This document shows, piece after piece, positions 20,569-31,439 of a stretch of DNA of 64,000 nucleotides. The stretch is from Ilyonectria destructans (taxonomy: Eukaryota > Ascomycota > Sordariomycetes > Hypocreales > Nectriaceae), in assembly GCA_020740775.1 (NCBI GenBank), contig JAHEWK010000007.1:310001-374000 (forward strand), in the 5' to 3' direction. Made by a program: the position numbers and the translations under genes. The notes beneath the pieces were generated by a model that was not told the origin of the DNA, did not search any database, and saw nothing but the letters and a program-made list of their open reading frames with translations. Numbering within the stretch: position 1 is the stretch's first letter; each line of letters starts with the position of its first letter.

Positions 20569-22079
20569 ATGGTTAACACAGGCCGGCCTTCAAAGGACTG
20601 TCTTCCTTGTAGGAACCGGAAGCTCCGGGTATGATGTGGTCGACCCTTGCCCCCACCTTCAAGTGGGAAAGTTCATCACTTGTTCACGGTTCGCTAATGG
20701 AGAGATTGCAGTGCGACTTGAAGCTTGAAACCTGTGGTCAGTGTCAGAGAGCCAAAATCGTGTGCCATGGATACCGGAATATCCAGGACTTGGTCTTCCG
20801 CGACGAGACGGATGCAGCTAGGCACAAGGTCTTGACCCGCTCGAGGCATTGTCCCGCTGAAGCATCTGGTTTTCCCTTGCCAGTATGGAACCTGAATTTG
20901 GACATGTATACATGCTGTCGAGAAACCTTCTTGTCACTGTATGTTACAGGGCTTTCACACAGCTGTACCTCTCTCGTCACCCTCTATACCCAGGCTCCAG
21001 CCATAGGGCACCTCGCGTGCAGTGTCGACGCAGTCAGTCTGGCCTTTACGGCTGTCCAATTCGAGAGTCAAGAAATCATGAGCTTCGCAAACAAGAGGTA
21101 CGTGGCAGCCATTCGGAACCTGGGTCAAGCTTTGCGAGACCCCAAGGCGCTAGAGAGCGATGAGATTCTGCAATCGGTCTTGCTCCTTGACATGTACGAG
21201 AAGTTATCCAACCGCGAAGCTCACACACCGCCTTCATGGATGAGCCATATCCAAGGAGCAATGTCGCTGGTCGCAGCGCGGGGATCCTTGAACTTCTCCA
21301 ACCCAATGGCCTGCCAGCTGACCAGAAGTGTGGTATCAGCACTAACCATCAGTTGCGGAGCTGCCAAGGTCTCCGTTCCCGAATCCATACTATCGTTACG
21401 CAAAGAGCTTGACGTTTTTATCGTGGATAACAAATGGGACTTTATGGGCATACTATTTGATATCGTGAACCTGAGGGCCGATGTCCATCACGACGGAGGT
21501 GGTGGCGGGACTAGGGTCGTTGAGAAGGCAAAGGAGATTGATCAACATCTAGTAAGCTTGGAGGAGAAGCTACCGGAGTTCTGGAAGCCCATACCAGTCC
21601 TAGCGACCGTCAACCAAGCGCCACGGCTTCTTGATGGACAATACGACGTCTACCCGAACCATTTTGCAACACAGCTTTGGAACACTTTGAGGGCAATGCG
21701 TTTAGAGATGGCCAAAATCATCAAAGACTCTCATCAAAGTTCCGAAACTGATGCTTCTGAAACCATCAACCGTATTTCACGGCGAATCTGCCACACGGTG
21801 CCCCAGTTCATCCTTCCAGGGGCCAGACCAGACAATGCAGAGCCTTTCTCACCTATACAGAAGCTCCAGTGCAGGACTCTGCTGGCGCCACTTTACCTCG
21901 CTGCCTGTGTTTCAACGGACAGGCATATGCAAGAATGGATATGCAATTCAATAGACTATATGGCAGAGAAGGGGAATATCCGGGTAGCCAAAGAGATCGC
22001 TGATATGCTAAGGACAAGATCAGACATCGACTATTGGACTGTATGGGCGATGACGGGGTGTTATGCAATGACTGCATGA
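20569..22079 (+). CDS. Zn2Cys6 fungal transcription factor, two exons
   Basis: Model join(20569..20628,20712..22079), 475 aa. The long frame alone (from 20631) lacks half of the zinc cluster. A 20-codon exon starting at 20569 supplies CLPCRNRKLR, and an 83-nt intron ending ttgcag joins it to CDLKLETCGQCQRAKIVC. The result is a perfect C11-x2-C14-x6-C21-x6-C28-x2-C31-x6-C38. The rest resembles the C-terminal regulatory half of fungal-specific factors (PF11951-like). It lies between the Hsp31-like gene and the second short-chain dehydrogenase, all on the + strand. Its 3' end was copied to about 24.8-25.05 kb, where the copy is RIP-mutated; this original looks intact. Confidence 0.9.
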
Positions 22080-22453
22080 GAGCAGCTGGGTTATTGAATA
22101 AATCGCCTCGGCCTTGGGTCATTTTCCAAGTCCGCCCGCATGTAGTATCGCTGCTAGGGCGCTTGCGTCTACATGATTGTTTCGACCGTATCCGGGTTTA
22201 ACGGGAGGACTCGTCATCGTTACCCACAGCCGTGGCCAGAATGCCCGCAAGACGTTCAAATGGGCAGCCCGCTAACGTTCCGGAAAGCTAGCCTGTTAGG
22301 GAAATTTAGTATCGCAAGAGCCAGCTCGAAGCTATCTGAGTAATTCTCGGGCTGGACTCAACGATTATATAAAGGCACCATCCATTCCATCTGAATGCAG
22401 ATTGCGCGATCCAAGAGATCCCTAATCCCTCGAGTTTACGACCCGAATTAAGC
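22080..22453. other. Intergenic stretch, source of a RIPed copy
   Basis: No gene. About the first 170 bp after the stop codon reappear, mutated, near 24920-25050. The stretch should also hold the promoter of the next dehydrogenase. Confidence 0.5.
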
Positions 22454-23353
22454 ATGTCGTCTCCATACAAGCGTGTTCTCCTTGTCGGCGCCACCTCTGG
22501 GATAGGAGCTGCATTGGCAGACAAGTTCATCCTCGAAGGCAGCAAAGTCATTGCCGTTGGGCGGCGCCAGGAGAGACTTGATGCTTTTGTCGAGAAGCAT
22601 GGAGCGGAACAGGCCAGTGGCGTACGATACGACGTCACGGACACAGCCGGAATGGACGCCTTCGTCAATGGGTAATTGGTTCTCGTAAATATATCTGCTG
22701 TTCTGCCACAATACTGACCCAATTACAGAATCGTCAATCAGTATCCCGATCTCGATTGCGTCTTCCTCAATTCTGGAACGCAAAGCCAAGTAAAGCTGTC
22801 TAAGCCTACAGAGGTTAACCTGGATGCCTTCCATCATGAAATGACAACCAACTTCACCAGACTTGTGGATCTATCCATCAAGTTCCTCCCCCATCTCCAA
22901 AGCAAGTCCTCCCCAACCGCCTTGATCATCACGGGGAGCATACTTGCACACGTTCCTGCCGCCACTATGCCCGCATACTCTGCTTCTAAGGCGGCCTTGA
23001 CCGCGTACGTAGACTGTCTGCGCCGACAGACTGTGGGATCTCCTACAAAGATCATTGAGGTCTGGCCTCCCGTTGTACGGAGTAAGTTACCTTCATAGGG
23101 CGTGTCTCCTTACCACATGGGATGAAACTAACTATTTAAAGCCGAGCTTCACGACTACATGGGACCCGATAGGGGCCGGTCTTTTGGTATGCCTGTTGCC
23201 GAGTTCGTCGAAAAGGTGTGGCCACAGCTTGCGGGTGGGTTGGAGCACGTTATTGTCGGCGCGATCGGATCTGAAGAATCATTTTTGGGAAGTGTCAAGA
23301 GTCGCAGGGAACTGTTTGAAATCTTGTCGGGACACCTCTTCAGTCACTCTTAA
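22454..23353 (+). CDS. Short-chain dehydrogenase/reductase, three exons
   Basis: Model join(22454..22671,22729..23081,23142..23353), 260 aa. Introns of 57 and 60 nt join FVNG to IVNQYPDLD and PPVVR to TELHDYMG. LLVGATSGIGAALAD is the cofactor loop (about residues 9-23) and VGRRQERL the NADP-preferring strand. LNSG stands for NNAG. ITGSILA and YSASKAAL provide the Ser and the Tyr-x3-Lys. It resembles fungal DltE-type or serine-dehydrogenase-like reductases; substrate unknown. It is downstream of a Zn2Cys6 gene on the same strand with its own 370-bp promoter region. Confidence 0.9.
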
Positions 23354-23627
23354 CTGTGATATGTTGTATTAATAGCCACCAACTAGGAGAACATTAGGTA
23401 GATACAAGCTTTTAAGATGGTTCGCGGCTAGTTCCATAGCTTCTTACTACTTCCAGGCGAGTTCCAGCATCTACTTCAACGGCTTCGGTTTGAGATTTGG
23501 AAACCTCTCATCCAGTGGCGTAGAAGCTGGCCTGAGATCAAACGAGCCCTCTTCAAACCACAACCCGTAAAGTGAGAAGGCGAACTGAATGTTATCTTTC
23601 GACATATTGTGGTAATTAGCTATTTGC

Positions 23628-24783
23628 CCCGGTAATTCCGTGATCTATCCCTTTTTTATAGTCTCAACTGAATCGTATATAATATGAAATTTCGTCCCTT
23701 AGTAAATAAGGAGTTAGCTTATTATTATTATATAATTGTAAGAGACTTTAAACCTTTAATAGCTAAGGCTATTACTAAAAACTAATTTTAAGTAGTTTTA
23801 TTCCTAATAATCTAAGTTTCTTTTTTCTATTTTAGGAGATTTAGACTTACTATAAAGAGCTAAGTAATATTATTTATATAGTAAAAGTTAATAGGTATAT
23901 TACTGGTGCTAGTAATAGCTGTGCTGTTATAGATTATATCTACTATAAGAGTATTAATATTTATATATATAAGGTTTACTAAAAGAAGAATTAAAGTTAG
24001 ATTAAATCTATTTAGTAGCTTAAGTAATTCTTAACCTTATTATTACTATTTTATAAAGTAAGTAGATAGAAAAAATTTTCTGGTAATATATTAAACTATA
24101 TATTTTTAAATTAATATAATTTACTCTTTTAGAAATACTAATTTTAGCTAAAATAGTAATTATACTAGCTAATTTAATAATAATTTTAGTTTATTTTTTT
24201 TCTATTTTAAAGTTTAAATAAATTAATTTACTATACTTTTTTATTAAATAAATTTAAAGCTAGCTTTTATATTATTATATAGAAATAATAATATATAGAG
24301 TAAACTATAAAAGTATACTTTATACAGACTGATTTAAATAGCTTATTATATTTTAATATAGTAAATATACTAACTTAAGGTATTAATAGCCAGTTAATAG
24401 AGCGCTTAATATCTATAGAGAGAAATATTATATCAGAATAAATATTAACTTAATAAACTAATATAACTCTAATATAAATTAATCCGCTAAATATAGAGAG
24501 ATTATATAATAAGTCAGCCTTATTACTATTATTACTATTAATATATATAGTATCAGTATAATTCTTACTATTTTAATATTTAGCTTAAATCTATATAGAT
24601 AGATACTATAGTACTCCTAAATATTAAAGAACTTAATAGAATTAAGATAATTCTCAGATAGCTAACCTTATAGCACTAAGTATAACAGTTATATCCTAAG
24701 ATAGCCTATATAGAGTATAATATAGCTGGGAAGTTTAGGCTTTAAGCAGTAATTAATAAAAATATAAAGATAGATAAAAATAG
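23628..24783. repeat. RIP-mutated partial copy of the 31.4-32.9 kb segment
   Basis: Almost every difference between this stretch and 31440-32950 is C-to-T or G-to-A here. For example tatcccttttttatagtctcaactg stands for tccctttttcatagtctcaaccg, and gctgcaagagctgagcaatg appears as actataaagagctaagtaat. The copy aligns from about 23630 to 23990. It then skips roughly 700 bp (about 31780-32460) and aligns again to about 24783. No frame survives. It is a degraded duplicate of the NmrA-like pseudogene and its flanks. Confidence 0.9.
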
Positions 24784-25052
24784 ATCTGCAATTTAATAGA
24801 CTATATAGCAGAGAAGGAGAATATCCAGGTAGCTAAAGATATCGCTAATATGCTTAGGATAAGATTAAATATCGACTATTAGACTGTATAGGCGATAACG
24901 GAGTGTTATGCAATAACTGCATAAGAGCAGCTACACTATTAAATAAATCGTCTCGGCCTTCAGTGATTTTCTAAATTCTATATGGATGTTTCGACTGTAT
25001 CCGGGGTTAACGGAAGGGGTCGTCACCGTTACCCACAGCTGTAGCCAGTTTT
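24784..25052 (+). repeat. RIP-mutated copy of the 3' end of the Zn2Cys6 gene at 20.6-22.1 kb
   Basis: The text aatagactatatagcagaga, then aggagaatatccaggtagct, mirrors aatagactatatggcagaga and aggggaatatccgggtagcc at 21950. The match continues past the original's stop codon to about 22250 (acggaaggggtcgtcaccgttaccc versus acgggaggactcgtcatcgttaccc). Tryptophan codons have become stops (tggact to tagact), as RIP does. It directly abuts the previous RIPed segment. Confidence 0.9.
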
Positions 25053-25861
25053 ATAATAAAGGAATAATATAGAAAAGGTTTAAAAAAAAGTAAGAGACTG
25101 AAACTAGGTTTATAATTGATAGACTAAGTCTCTTATTATACTTATATAAGATATATATCGTTGGGTCGGTCGATTTGGATTTCTTTAACGTCTCTGAGTC
25201 CGAACTTTCGAGCTGCAATTTGCAGCTTTAGAATCAGGGTCGGGTCAGTCTGGATTAAATCATACAGATCGAATTGGAAGCTATTAATATAGCGATAATT
25301 TGGAGAGACCTCGTCGGTCTGTACTGTAAGGCGGAATGCAGACATCTTATTTGGTTGGAAGCTGGTGTGGTGGTTAGTTGTGGTGTGTATAAGGCTGGCT
25401 GAAATGCAATAGGTGACTCTTGCAGAGCTTTTATACCCATTATAATTTTACCTTTTCCAAGATCTAGCTTTTCCAGCAGATCTAGCTTTTCCAAGATATA
25501 GCTATTACTGCAGCTTATTAAGGTATTACAAAAGGTAACCAGTTAGACTAGAAACCTTGGTCTGTTTGAGTAAGCCGTTAACTTTTAAGTGGATTAGGTA
25601 TATAGTCTGTATTGTTAATACTATTATTGGTATTTCTTTTTTTACTGTTAAGCTTCTAATCCTCCCTCTAGGTATGTATTTATATACTAAGGCCCCCTAA
25701 CCTCTTAATACTTATATAAGTATGTAACAATATAGAATTTAAAACAGTAGTCAGAATAGCAATTTTAACAATCGAAAGATACTATATAATTTAGAGAAGG
25801 AAAAAAGCGTGCCGTCTTATTTTTCAAGCAGACTTAACACCTTGAGTAGAACTATGTTAAG
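25053..25861. other. AT-rich stretch downstream of the receptor gene
   Basis: No supported gene. A 67-codon reverse frame (25345-25142, beginning MSAFRLTVQTDEV) has a normal amino-acid mix, but no domain is recognisable and it sits inside degraded sequence. It is noted as an unlikely small gene or transposon scrap. Confidence 0.4.
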
Positions 25862-28800
25862 CTAGCTGCTAGCCTCTACTGTATTAAACTCCAGGTGGAC
25901 TGTTAGCTCTTTCATAATAGAGGGAAGAATTGGTGGTAGCTTCTTAAAATAGCAACAGTACTTGGAACTAATTCCTTCGTCCCTCTTCATTGCTGACCTA
26001 AGATTTTCCAGCCAAATAAGTGAAGCAAGTGATGTTGACTCGTTCCCGGTAGGCGCTTGCTCAATTTTCGACAGACCTTCGCTGAAGGGCGAATCCACAA
26101 ATGGAGGATATCCTGTTACTGCATCCGGATGTGATGTTACAATCCGCAAACCACCCTGAACTTGGAGCCCGGGCTCCCAGAGACCCCAGCCCGGGCCCCA
26201 GCCACCAAATCTGGCCCTCACTGACCGAGCGGTTGAGTCCAGAACACTAATTCGAATTGTTGCCATTCGCCAAGCTATAGCAGGACTCTCCGACAGATGT
26301 GGTTTCTCTGCCCCTGTGAACGCCTCGGATGTTTGCAGCTCTGGCGATCCTGCTAGTTGTGTCCAGAAGGCCAGGACTTCATCAATAGCCCTGACGACGT
26401 CGCGACGTCGACTAACACATTCGCTTGACTTGACCGAATTTGTGTCGATGTATAGGTGACAATTGTCATCACATAGGTCTGACTGATCAGCTTCAGCTTT
26501 CGAACTCCAAAATTGGGTTCCGCTTCCGCCGAGAGATCTAGACAGGCACAACGGGGGCCATTTTCCGCCAGTGCGGTTCTGATACCCCCTCATGTGTGAA
26601 GCGTTTCTACTATGTGCGGGAAAAAGCCCAGACAGAATGCCGCGGCACCATGCGTACGATTGGAGGCGGTCCATCTCTCTTTCCATAGAGAATTCTTTCG
26701 CTGCCAATAGAGTTCCTTTGATTATCTCAGGCTCGATGAGATACCATTCCCAAGTGTTTAACCATTGCGAACAAATGGCAAACAAGGCACAGATGGCATT
26801 TACTCGGCCGTTCTTGCACGATTCGTAAAATAGCTGTCGGATAGAGTCGACGCCCAGCCCACCCGCAGAAGGAGGCAGCATGATCAGGGTCTTCAGGATC
26901 TCTTTGTACCGGACCGGTATGAAAGAAGCCATTTTTGGGTTGAACGTGAGGACGAACGAAAGAAGGGGCTTGCTCTCAAGATGAGTGGTGATGTTGTGTA
27001 TCATTCCATCCAGGTTTGCGATCGCTCCATCACGTAAAGGGTCAGACGGAGACGGGATTTCAGGGAGAGCTTTTTGTATGTACCGGACACAGTCCAATTG
27101 GTATCGCTTTTCACTCTCCTCGACGGAGAGATGTAGGAGTGTTGAGGCCTGAGGGTCATCCAGAAACGTCTTAACAGTGTGGTGCAAAAGTTGAACAGGG
27201 TCATACGGATCGCACTTCCAACCGTTATCCTTGGTAACGATTTCCACGAATGGCCCACAGAGGCGGGTGAGTTGTTTTTGGAATGAGGACCACCCAGTCA
27301 CCGTCGCCCACCTGTGTTGGTCTTGATCTATTGCCAGAACCTCAAGAAGATCCTGGGCGTAGAACTTTCCGAGGGCAGGATTCGACCTCACCCACAGTAG
27401 GGCCGTTTGCGCCAATGCCAACGTAGAAGAGTCATTTGGGCACTTGGCTATGTTGTGAACAATGGTGACATAGACTTCAGACAACTTGCTGGGGAGCTTC
27501 TCAATCTCCTCAGACAACTGTCTAAGCGTGCAGAATGCCGAACCCAGCTTCATTAGTATGTGGCTGATAACTGACGACACCCAGAGGATGACCCCATCTG
27601 CTTTCTCAATGAGGTATCCGCGTATATGTTGGATCAGCTCGCCCTGGGCTTGCTTTCCCTGCTCAAATAAAGAAATGTGCAGGCCTCGTGTGGCCATGGT
27701 CATGGCCTCATCATGGTCATCGTCTGAATCGGAGTCCTCAAGGAGACCCAGCTCATCCATAATGCTCTGAATTCCACGGTCGACAACCAGCTCGATGTCC
27801 TTGGAGTTTTCCTGATGCATACGTATTGAAGGCAATTTCCGCAACGCACTTCGGATGTCGTCTTCCGGGCGACTAAGGAATATCATCTTGGCCATTCCCG
27901 TTGGAGAACACTGAAGAGTGTCAAGAAAGAATTGCAACATCTTGGCCCGACTACACTCCCCAGAAGCTCCTTTTAAACTAGACTCGTCTATGCCGTCCAA
28001 GACGAAAAAGAATGGTACGTCTAGAGATTGGTCGCGAACTATGTCGGAGAACATGTCCTTCATCTCGGCGAAAGACCATTGGGTTTTGCTCGCATTCTTG
28101 CGCATATTGCAGTAGCGCTTCGAAATCAATCGGAAAACCCGTTTCTCGCTTAGCAGGATCTGGTACAACATGCCCGAAAGCATCTCCGAGTGTTCCATTA
28201 GATTATCACGAACGGAGTAAAACCACGTCGCAACCACAGCGGTTTTGGAATCTCCTTTTCTGGTCAGCTCGTCTTCGATCGTCCGGGAAAGGACAGATTT
28301 GCCGCTTCCGGGCTTTCCAGTTATCCAGAGAGCATTAACAGACGGGTTGGTCGCCAAAGAGCGGTAGGACGGGTTCGACCAGATCCAGTGATTGGTACTG
28401 ATAAAGGCTTGCGCGATATGATCCCTCCGCCGCGTCAAGTTCTTGACGTAAAATGTACTGGAGCATTCTAGAATCTCGTTAGAAAACAAAAAGAAAAGGT
28501 GGGGGGGTTGGGTTTCGTCGCCGTTGTCGGGACTCTCAATACTCACCCCGATATACAGTATCTTGGTCAACAAAAATGGCATTATCACGTAATGGCCCTG
28601 GCTTGGTGATCTTGCTGAAGAGCATAATCCGAACCTGATTTGACTGCTGAAGTAGCTGGGAAAAAGCCCGGTCCAGTTGGAGAAGTTCGTGATCGTTGAG
28701 GCAGTCTAGGTGATCAAGAATAATGATCAGCTTGGCTGTCCACGTAGCCAATGAGTTGCACAATAGAGCTGTCAGGTTTGCCAGTTCCTCCATAGATCGC

Positions 28801-29538
28801 TTGTTTCTAGGCGGCATGGAGCTGAGGATGTGGAGTCCAAAAGACTCTTTCTCGATTACTGGTGATGCAACTGCAAATAACCGGACGAGAAATCCCCATA
28901 CGATGCGCCGTATCTTGTTAGACCCCAACGGCTGTTCCAAGTTACTCGAGGGAGCTTCATGATCGACAAGGCCAGGATCTAATTTTGATGGTTCAAACGG
29001 AATATCCCGGCAACTGATGGCGAGAGCACACTCATCCTTCAGCTGAAAGAAGGATGAAAACAGCGTCGCTTTGTCTGTTTCGTCTCCAGTCTGGCACCAC
29101 ATAACACGAGCGTGACCAGACGTGTTTGCCTTAGGATCGGTAATCCAAGATTCATAGGTAGATGCTGCTGTAACCCAGCTAACATCATCCTCGATGTCCT
29201 CTGGCGTCTTCATGGTCGGAGTGCAGATGGGTCCGCTAGCTTTCTGATAGTAATGGTCCAAATCCCCTGCATCGAGGCCTGCGAGTGATGGCTCGTACGT
29301 ATCCATTTCTATATATGAATTCAGCAATGCTATCGACTCATAACAACTTAGAGCAGCCTTTAACATGTTGGTGTCAACCAGCTAGCTCAAAGCCTCACCA
29401 GTCGATTGACGTACCCGAATAGTAGTTGTTGTTCACTATTGACCGGTCGCCAATCTGCAGGTTGTTGTTATCCCCAAATTTGCTGCCCGAAATTGAGGGA
29501 GGGTATTCCCCCGGCCGTCTCGACGAGTTCTGTGACAT
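25862..29538 (-). CDS. STAND/NACHT NOD-like receptor with N-terminal amyloid-like motif, three exons
   Basis: Proposed model complement(join(25862..28467,28547..29346,29399..29538)), 1181 aa. The 79-nt intron at 28468-28546 is well supported (GTGAGT donor, ctaac branch, TAG acceptor). The 52-nt intron at 29347-29398 ends AAG and is less certain; without it the gene would start at 29366. A short Asn-rich leader holds KFGDNNNLQIG (20-30). A first NTPase-like half follows, with a degenerate P-loop (GDETDKAT, about 134-141) and a Walker-B-like IIILDHLD. An intact NACHT comes next: GKPGSGKS (364-371) and FFFVLDGIDE (466-475). The C-terminal 500 residues show no WD40, ankyrin or TPR pattern. Such receptors trigger fungal incompatibility or immune cell death. 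A SesA-domain gene lies head-to-head. Confidence 0.82.
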
Positions 29539-29851
29539 GGTGTGCCTCTAGTGATGTTGCAAACTGATTCCGAGGCGTTGAGAAACACGATAGCGAGAAG
29601 CTTCAGCACTTTCATCTGGTTGAAATGAGGAAAATCCCTCAGCTCTTACCTTAACTAAAGTCAGCCAATGGCCTAGCTTGCTGAGGTAACTCAGCTCAGC
29701 TTGGGGAGGCTGATATCACATGACATACATCTTTGCCACGTCGTTGGGCATCACCACCTGATAGTTCTAATTGCTGCCTAACGCGGAGTCATCAAAGTCG
29801 CTTCCTTTTCTTTGCTTCATCCGTTTGTAATTCAGATACAGCAACAGAAAT
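29539..29851. promoter_or_regulatory. Divergent promoter of receptor and SesA-domain gene
   Basis: A 313-bp gap between the two start codons is the only upstream sequence available to both genes, so they probably share regulation. No ORF is present. Confidence 0.55.
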
Positions 29852-30839
29852 ATGGTTAGTATAAACTTCACCAATACTGGTGAAATCGAGGATAGTACTA
29901 ATTGCCACACCTTTCATAATTACAGACCGATATTTTCGAGACCGCAACAGCAGTTGGGAGCCTTATTGGGCAGGCGATCACCCTCATCCAACACATCCAA
30001 ACAGCGCGCGAGCGGGTTAAAGGAGCCTCAATGGCGTTGAACAACGTCTCTTCACAGCTCGACACCGTCTCGAAATCCCTCACGCTCGTCCAGTCCGAGC
30101 CGCGACTTAAAAATACTGCGGTGGACGAACAAGTCCAGCAGGTTGTAGCTATGGCTGAGGAGTTGCGTCTATTCTTTGATGAACTCGAAACACGTCAGCT
30201 AAAAGGGGCTGCGTTTCAGACCTTCCATGCCCTGAAAGAGGGGGACAAAGCTGACAAAAGACTGTCTGACATCATGTCTCGTCTGTCCTTTGCCAGAGAC
30301 GAATTAAGCCTGCGGATATCTCTCGTGAACGTAGGGATTACCGGAAACATGCACGACGGCTTTAGAGTCGCTATCAACGTTGTGATGCAGATTAATGAGA
30401 AGGTGACAAAAGCGCTTGGAATGCAGCTTATTATGGTCGAGACGCTCAAGAACAGGCAACTTGCCCCGACTTGTGAGTTTGCAACGACGCACTCCATATT
30501 CTCATTTCATCGTAAGAATACTGACAAACATTAGCCTCGCAAGTGGTTGAACTCGAGGACTCAGACATCGAAGCTCTTGGCCTGAGAGACAGAGCTCTTG
30601 AACAGGCTGCCGAAAACAACAATTGCGGTGCGACCACGGGGAGCTGCCTTACCTGGACGGATAATGAAGTAGGTGGAAACGCTGGGATCGCAGCAGGCAA
30701 TATCGGTTACACAGCTGAGGAAAACCAGGCCATGGCCCCAGTGAAAGCGACAGTTACCAAAAACAAGTTTGGGGAAGGTCTGCGTTTTATAAGCGGGCAT
30801 GTTTCTCTTGAGGGTTCTTCTTATTTCTTTAAGAGATAA
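29852..30839 (+). CDS. SesA-domain putative effector with C-terminal amyloid-like motif, three exons
   Basis: Model join(29852..29854,29926..30472,30535..30839), 284 aa. The first coding exon is just ATG, directly followed by a GTTAGT donor. The 71-nt intron joins it to TDIFETATAVGSLIGQAITL. Residues 2 to about 180 form an all-helical N-terminal domain of the SesA type (PF17107-like: helix, LIGQAITLIQHIQTARERVKGAS, then VSSQLDTVSKSLTLVQ), as found on fungal NLR-associated proteins. A second intron (62 nt) separates it from a low-complexity Gly/Asn-rich tail with KFGEGLRFISG (261-271), spaced like the receptor motif next door. Inferred role: cell-death or signalling partner of the divergent receptor. 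Confidence 0.82.
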
Positions 30840-31430
30840 GTGTGAAGATTGTATTATATTAGGGGTTATTTGTTTTTTAGAACTTTAAGTAAAAATAATA
30901 TAATTTTAACTGTAATTATTTAATACTGAATATTGACTGAGGGCGGGGACAGAAGACACTAAGAACACACAACCCACCTAGAAGCAGAGCTGTGACGACC
31001 GCGATAGTGTTGTGAGGGAAAGGGCGGAAAGGGTCGGGATCAAAATCTGGATAAATAGCCCAATTGAGCGAAAATTACGACCTTCTCAGCTGATACCATT
31101 TGATCAAATGGATCTCTGAGAGGTCTCAAAAGAATAGGCCAAAAGACTGTCAATTGAATGAGATGCTATGAAGGATCATGCTTGCTAATAGACCTTGTAC
31201 GAGGTCTCCCAATTTATGGCCCCAATGGGTCAAGCCACTGTCCCTACTCGGTACGGTATTTCCTGTTGAAGGAAGCCGTCAATCTTAGCCCTAGTCGCGG
31301 CAAGGATCTGATCAAATGACCTATATCCCTAAAGATCGGAAAACCCCAACTCAAAATATATCTGTAATTGTAACTATTATAATTATAGACTTACTATTTG
31401 GCCTGACTGCCTATTAATGCAATACGAAGT
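30840..31430. other. Intergenic stretch
   Basis: No gene seen. The first 80 bp are AT-rich; the remainder has ordinary composition with no recognisable motif. Confidence 0.5.
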
Positions 31431-31439
31431 ATAGATCCT

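Noticed and set aside
25142..25345. 67-codon reverse frame starting MSAFRLTVQTDEV
   Set aside because: Looks slightly coding-like, but lies between RIP-degraded blocks, has no known domain and no splice partners; kept only as a note.
29366..29398. Start of the receptor at the ATG at 29366 with no upstream exon
   Set aside because: Possible, but the upstream ATG at 29538 gives an open Asn-rich leader typical of fungal NLRs, and a 52-nt intron joins it in phase; kept as the alternative because the acceptor is AAG.
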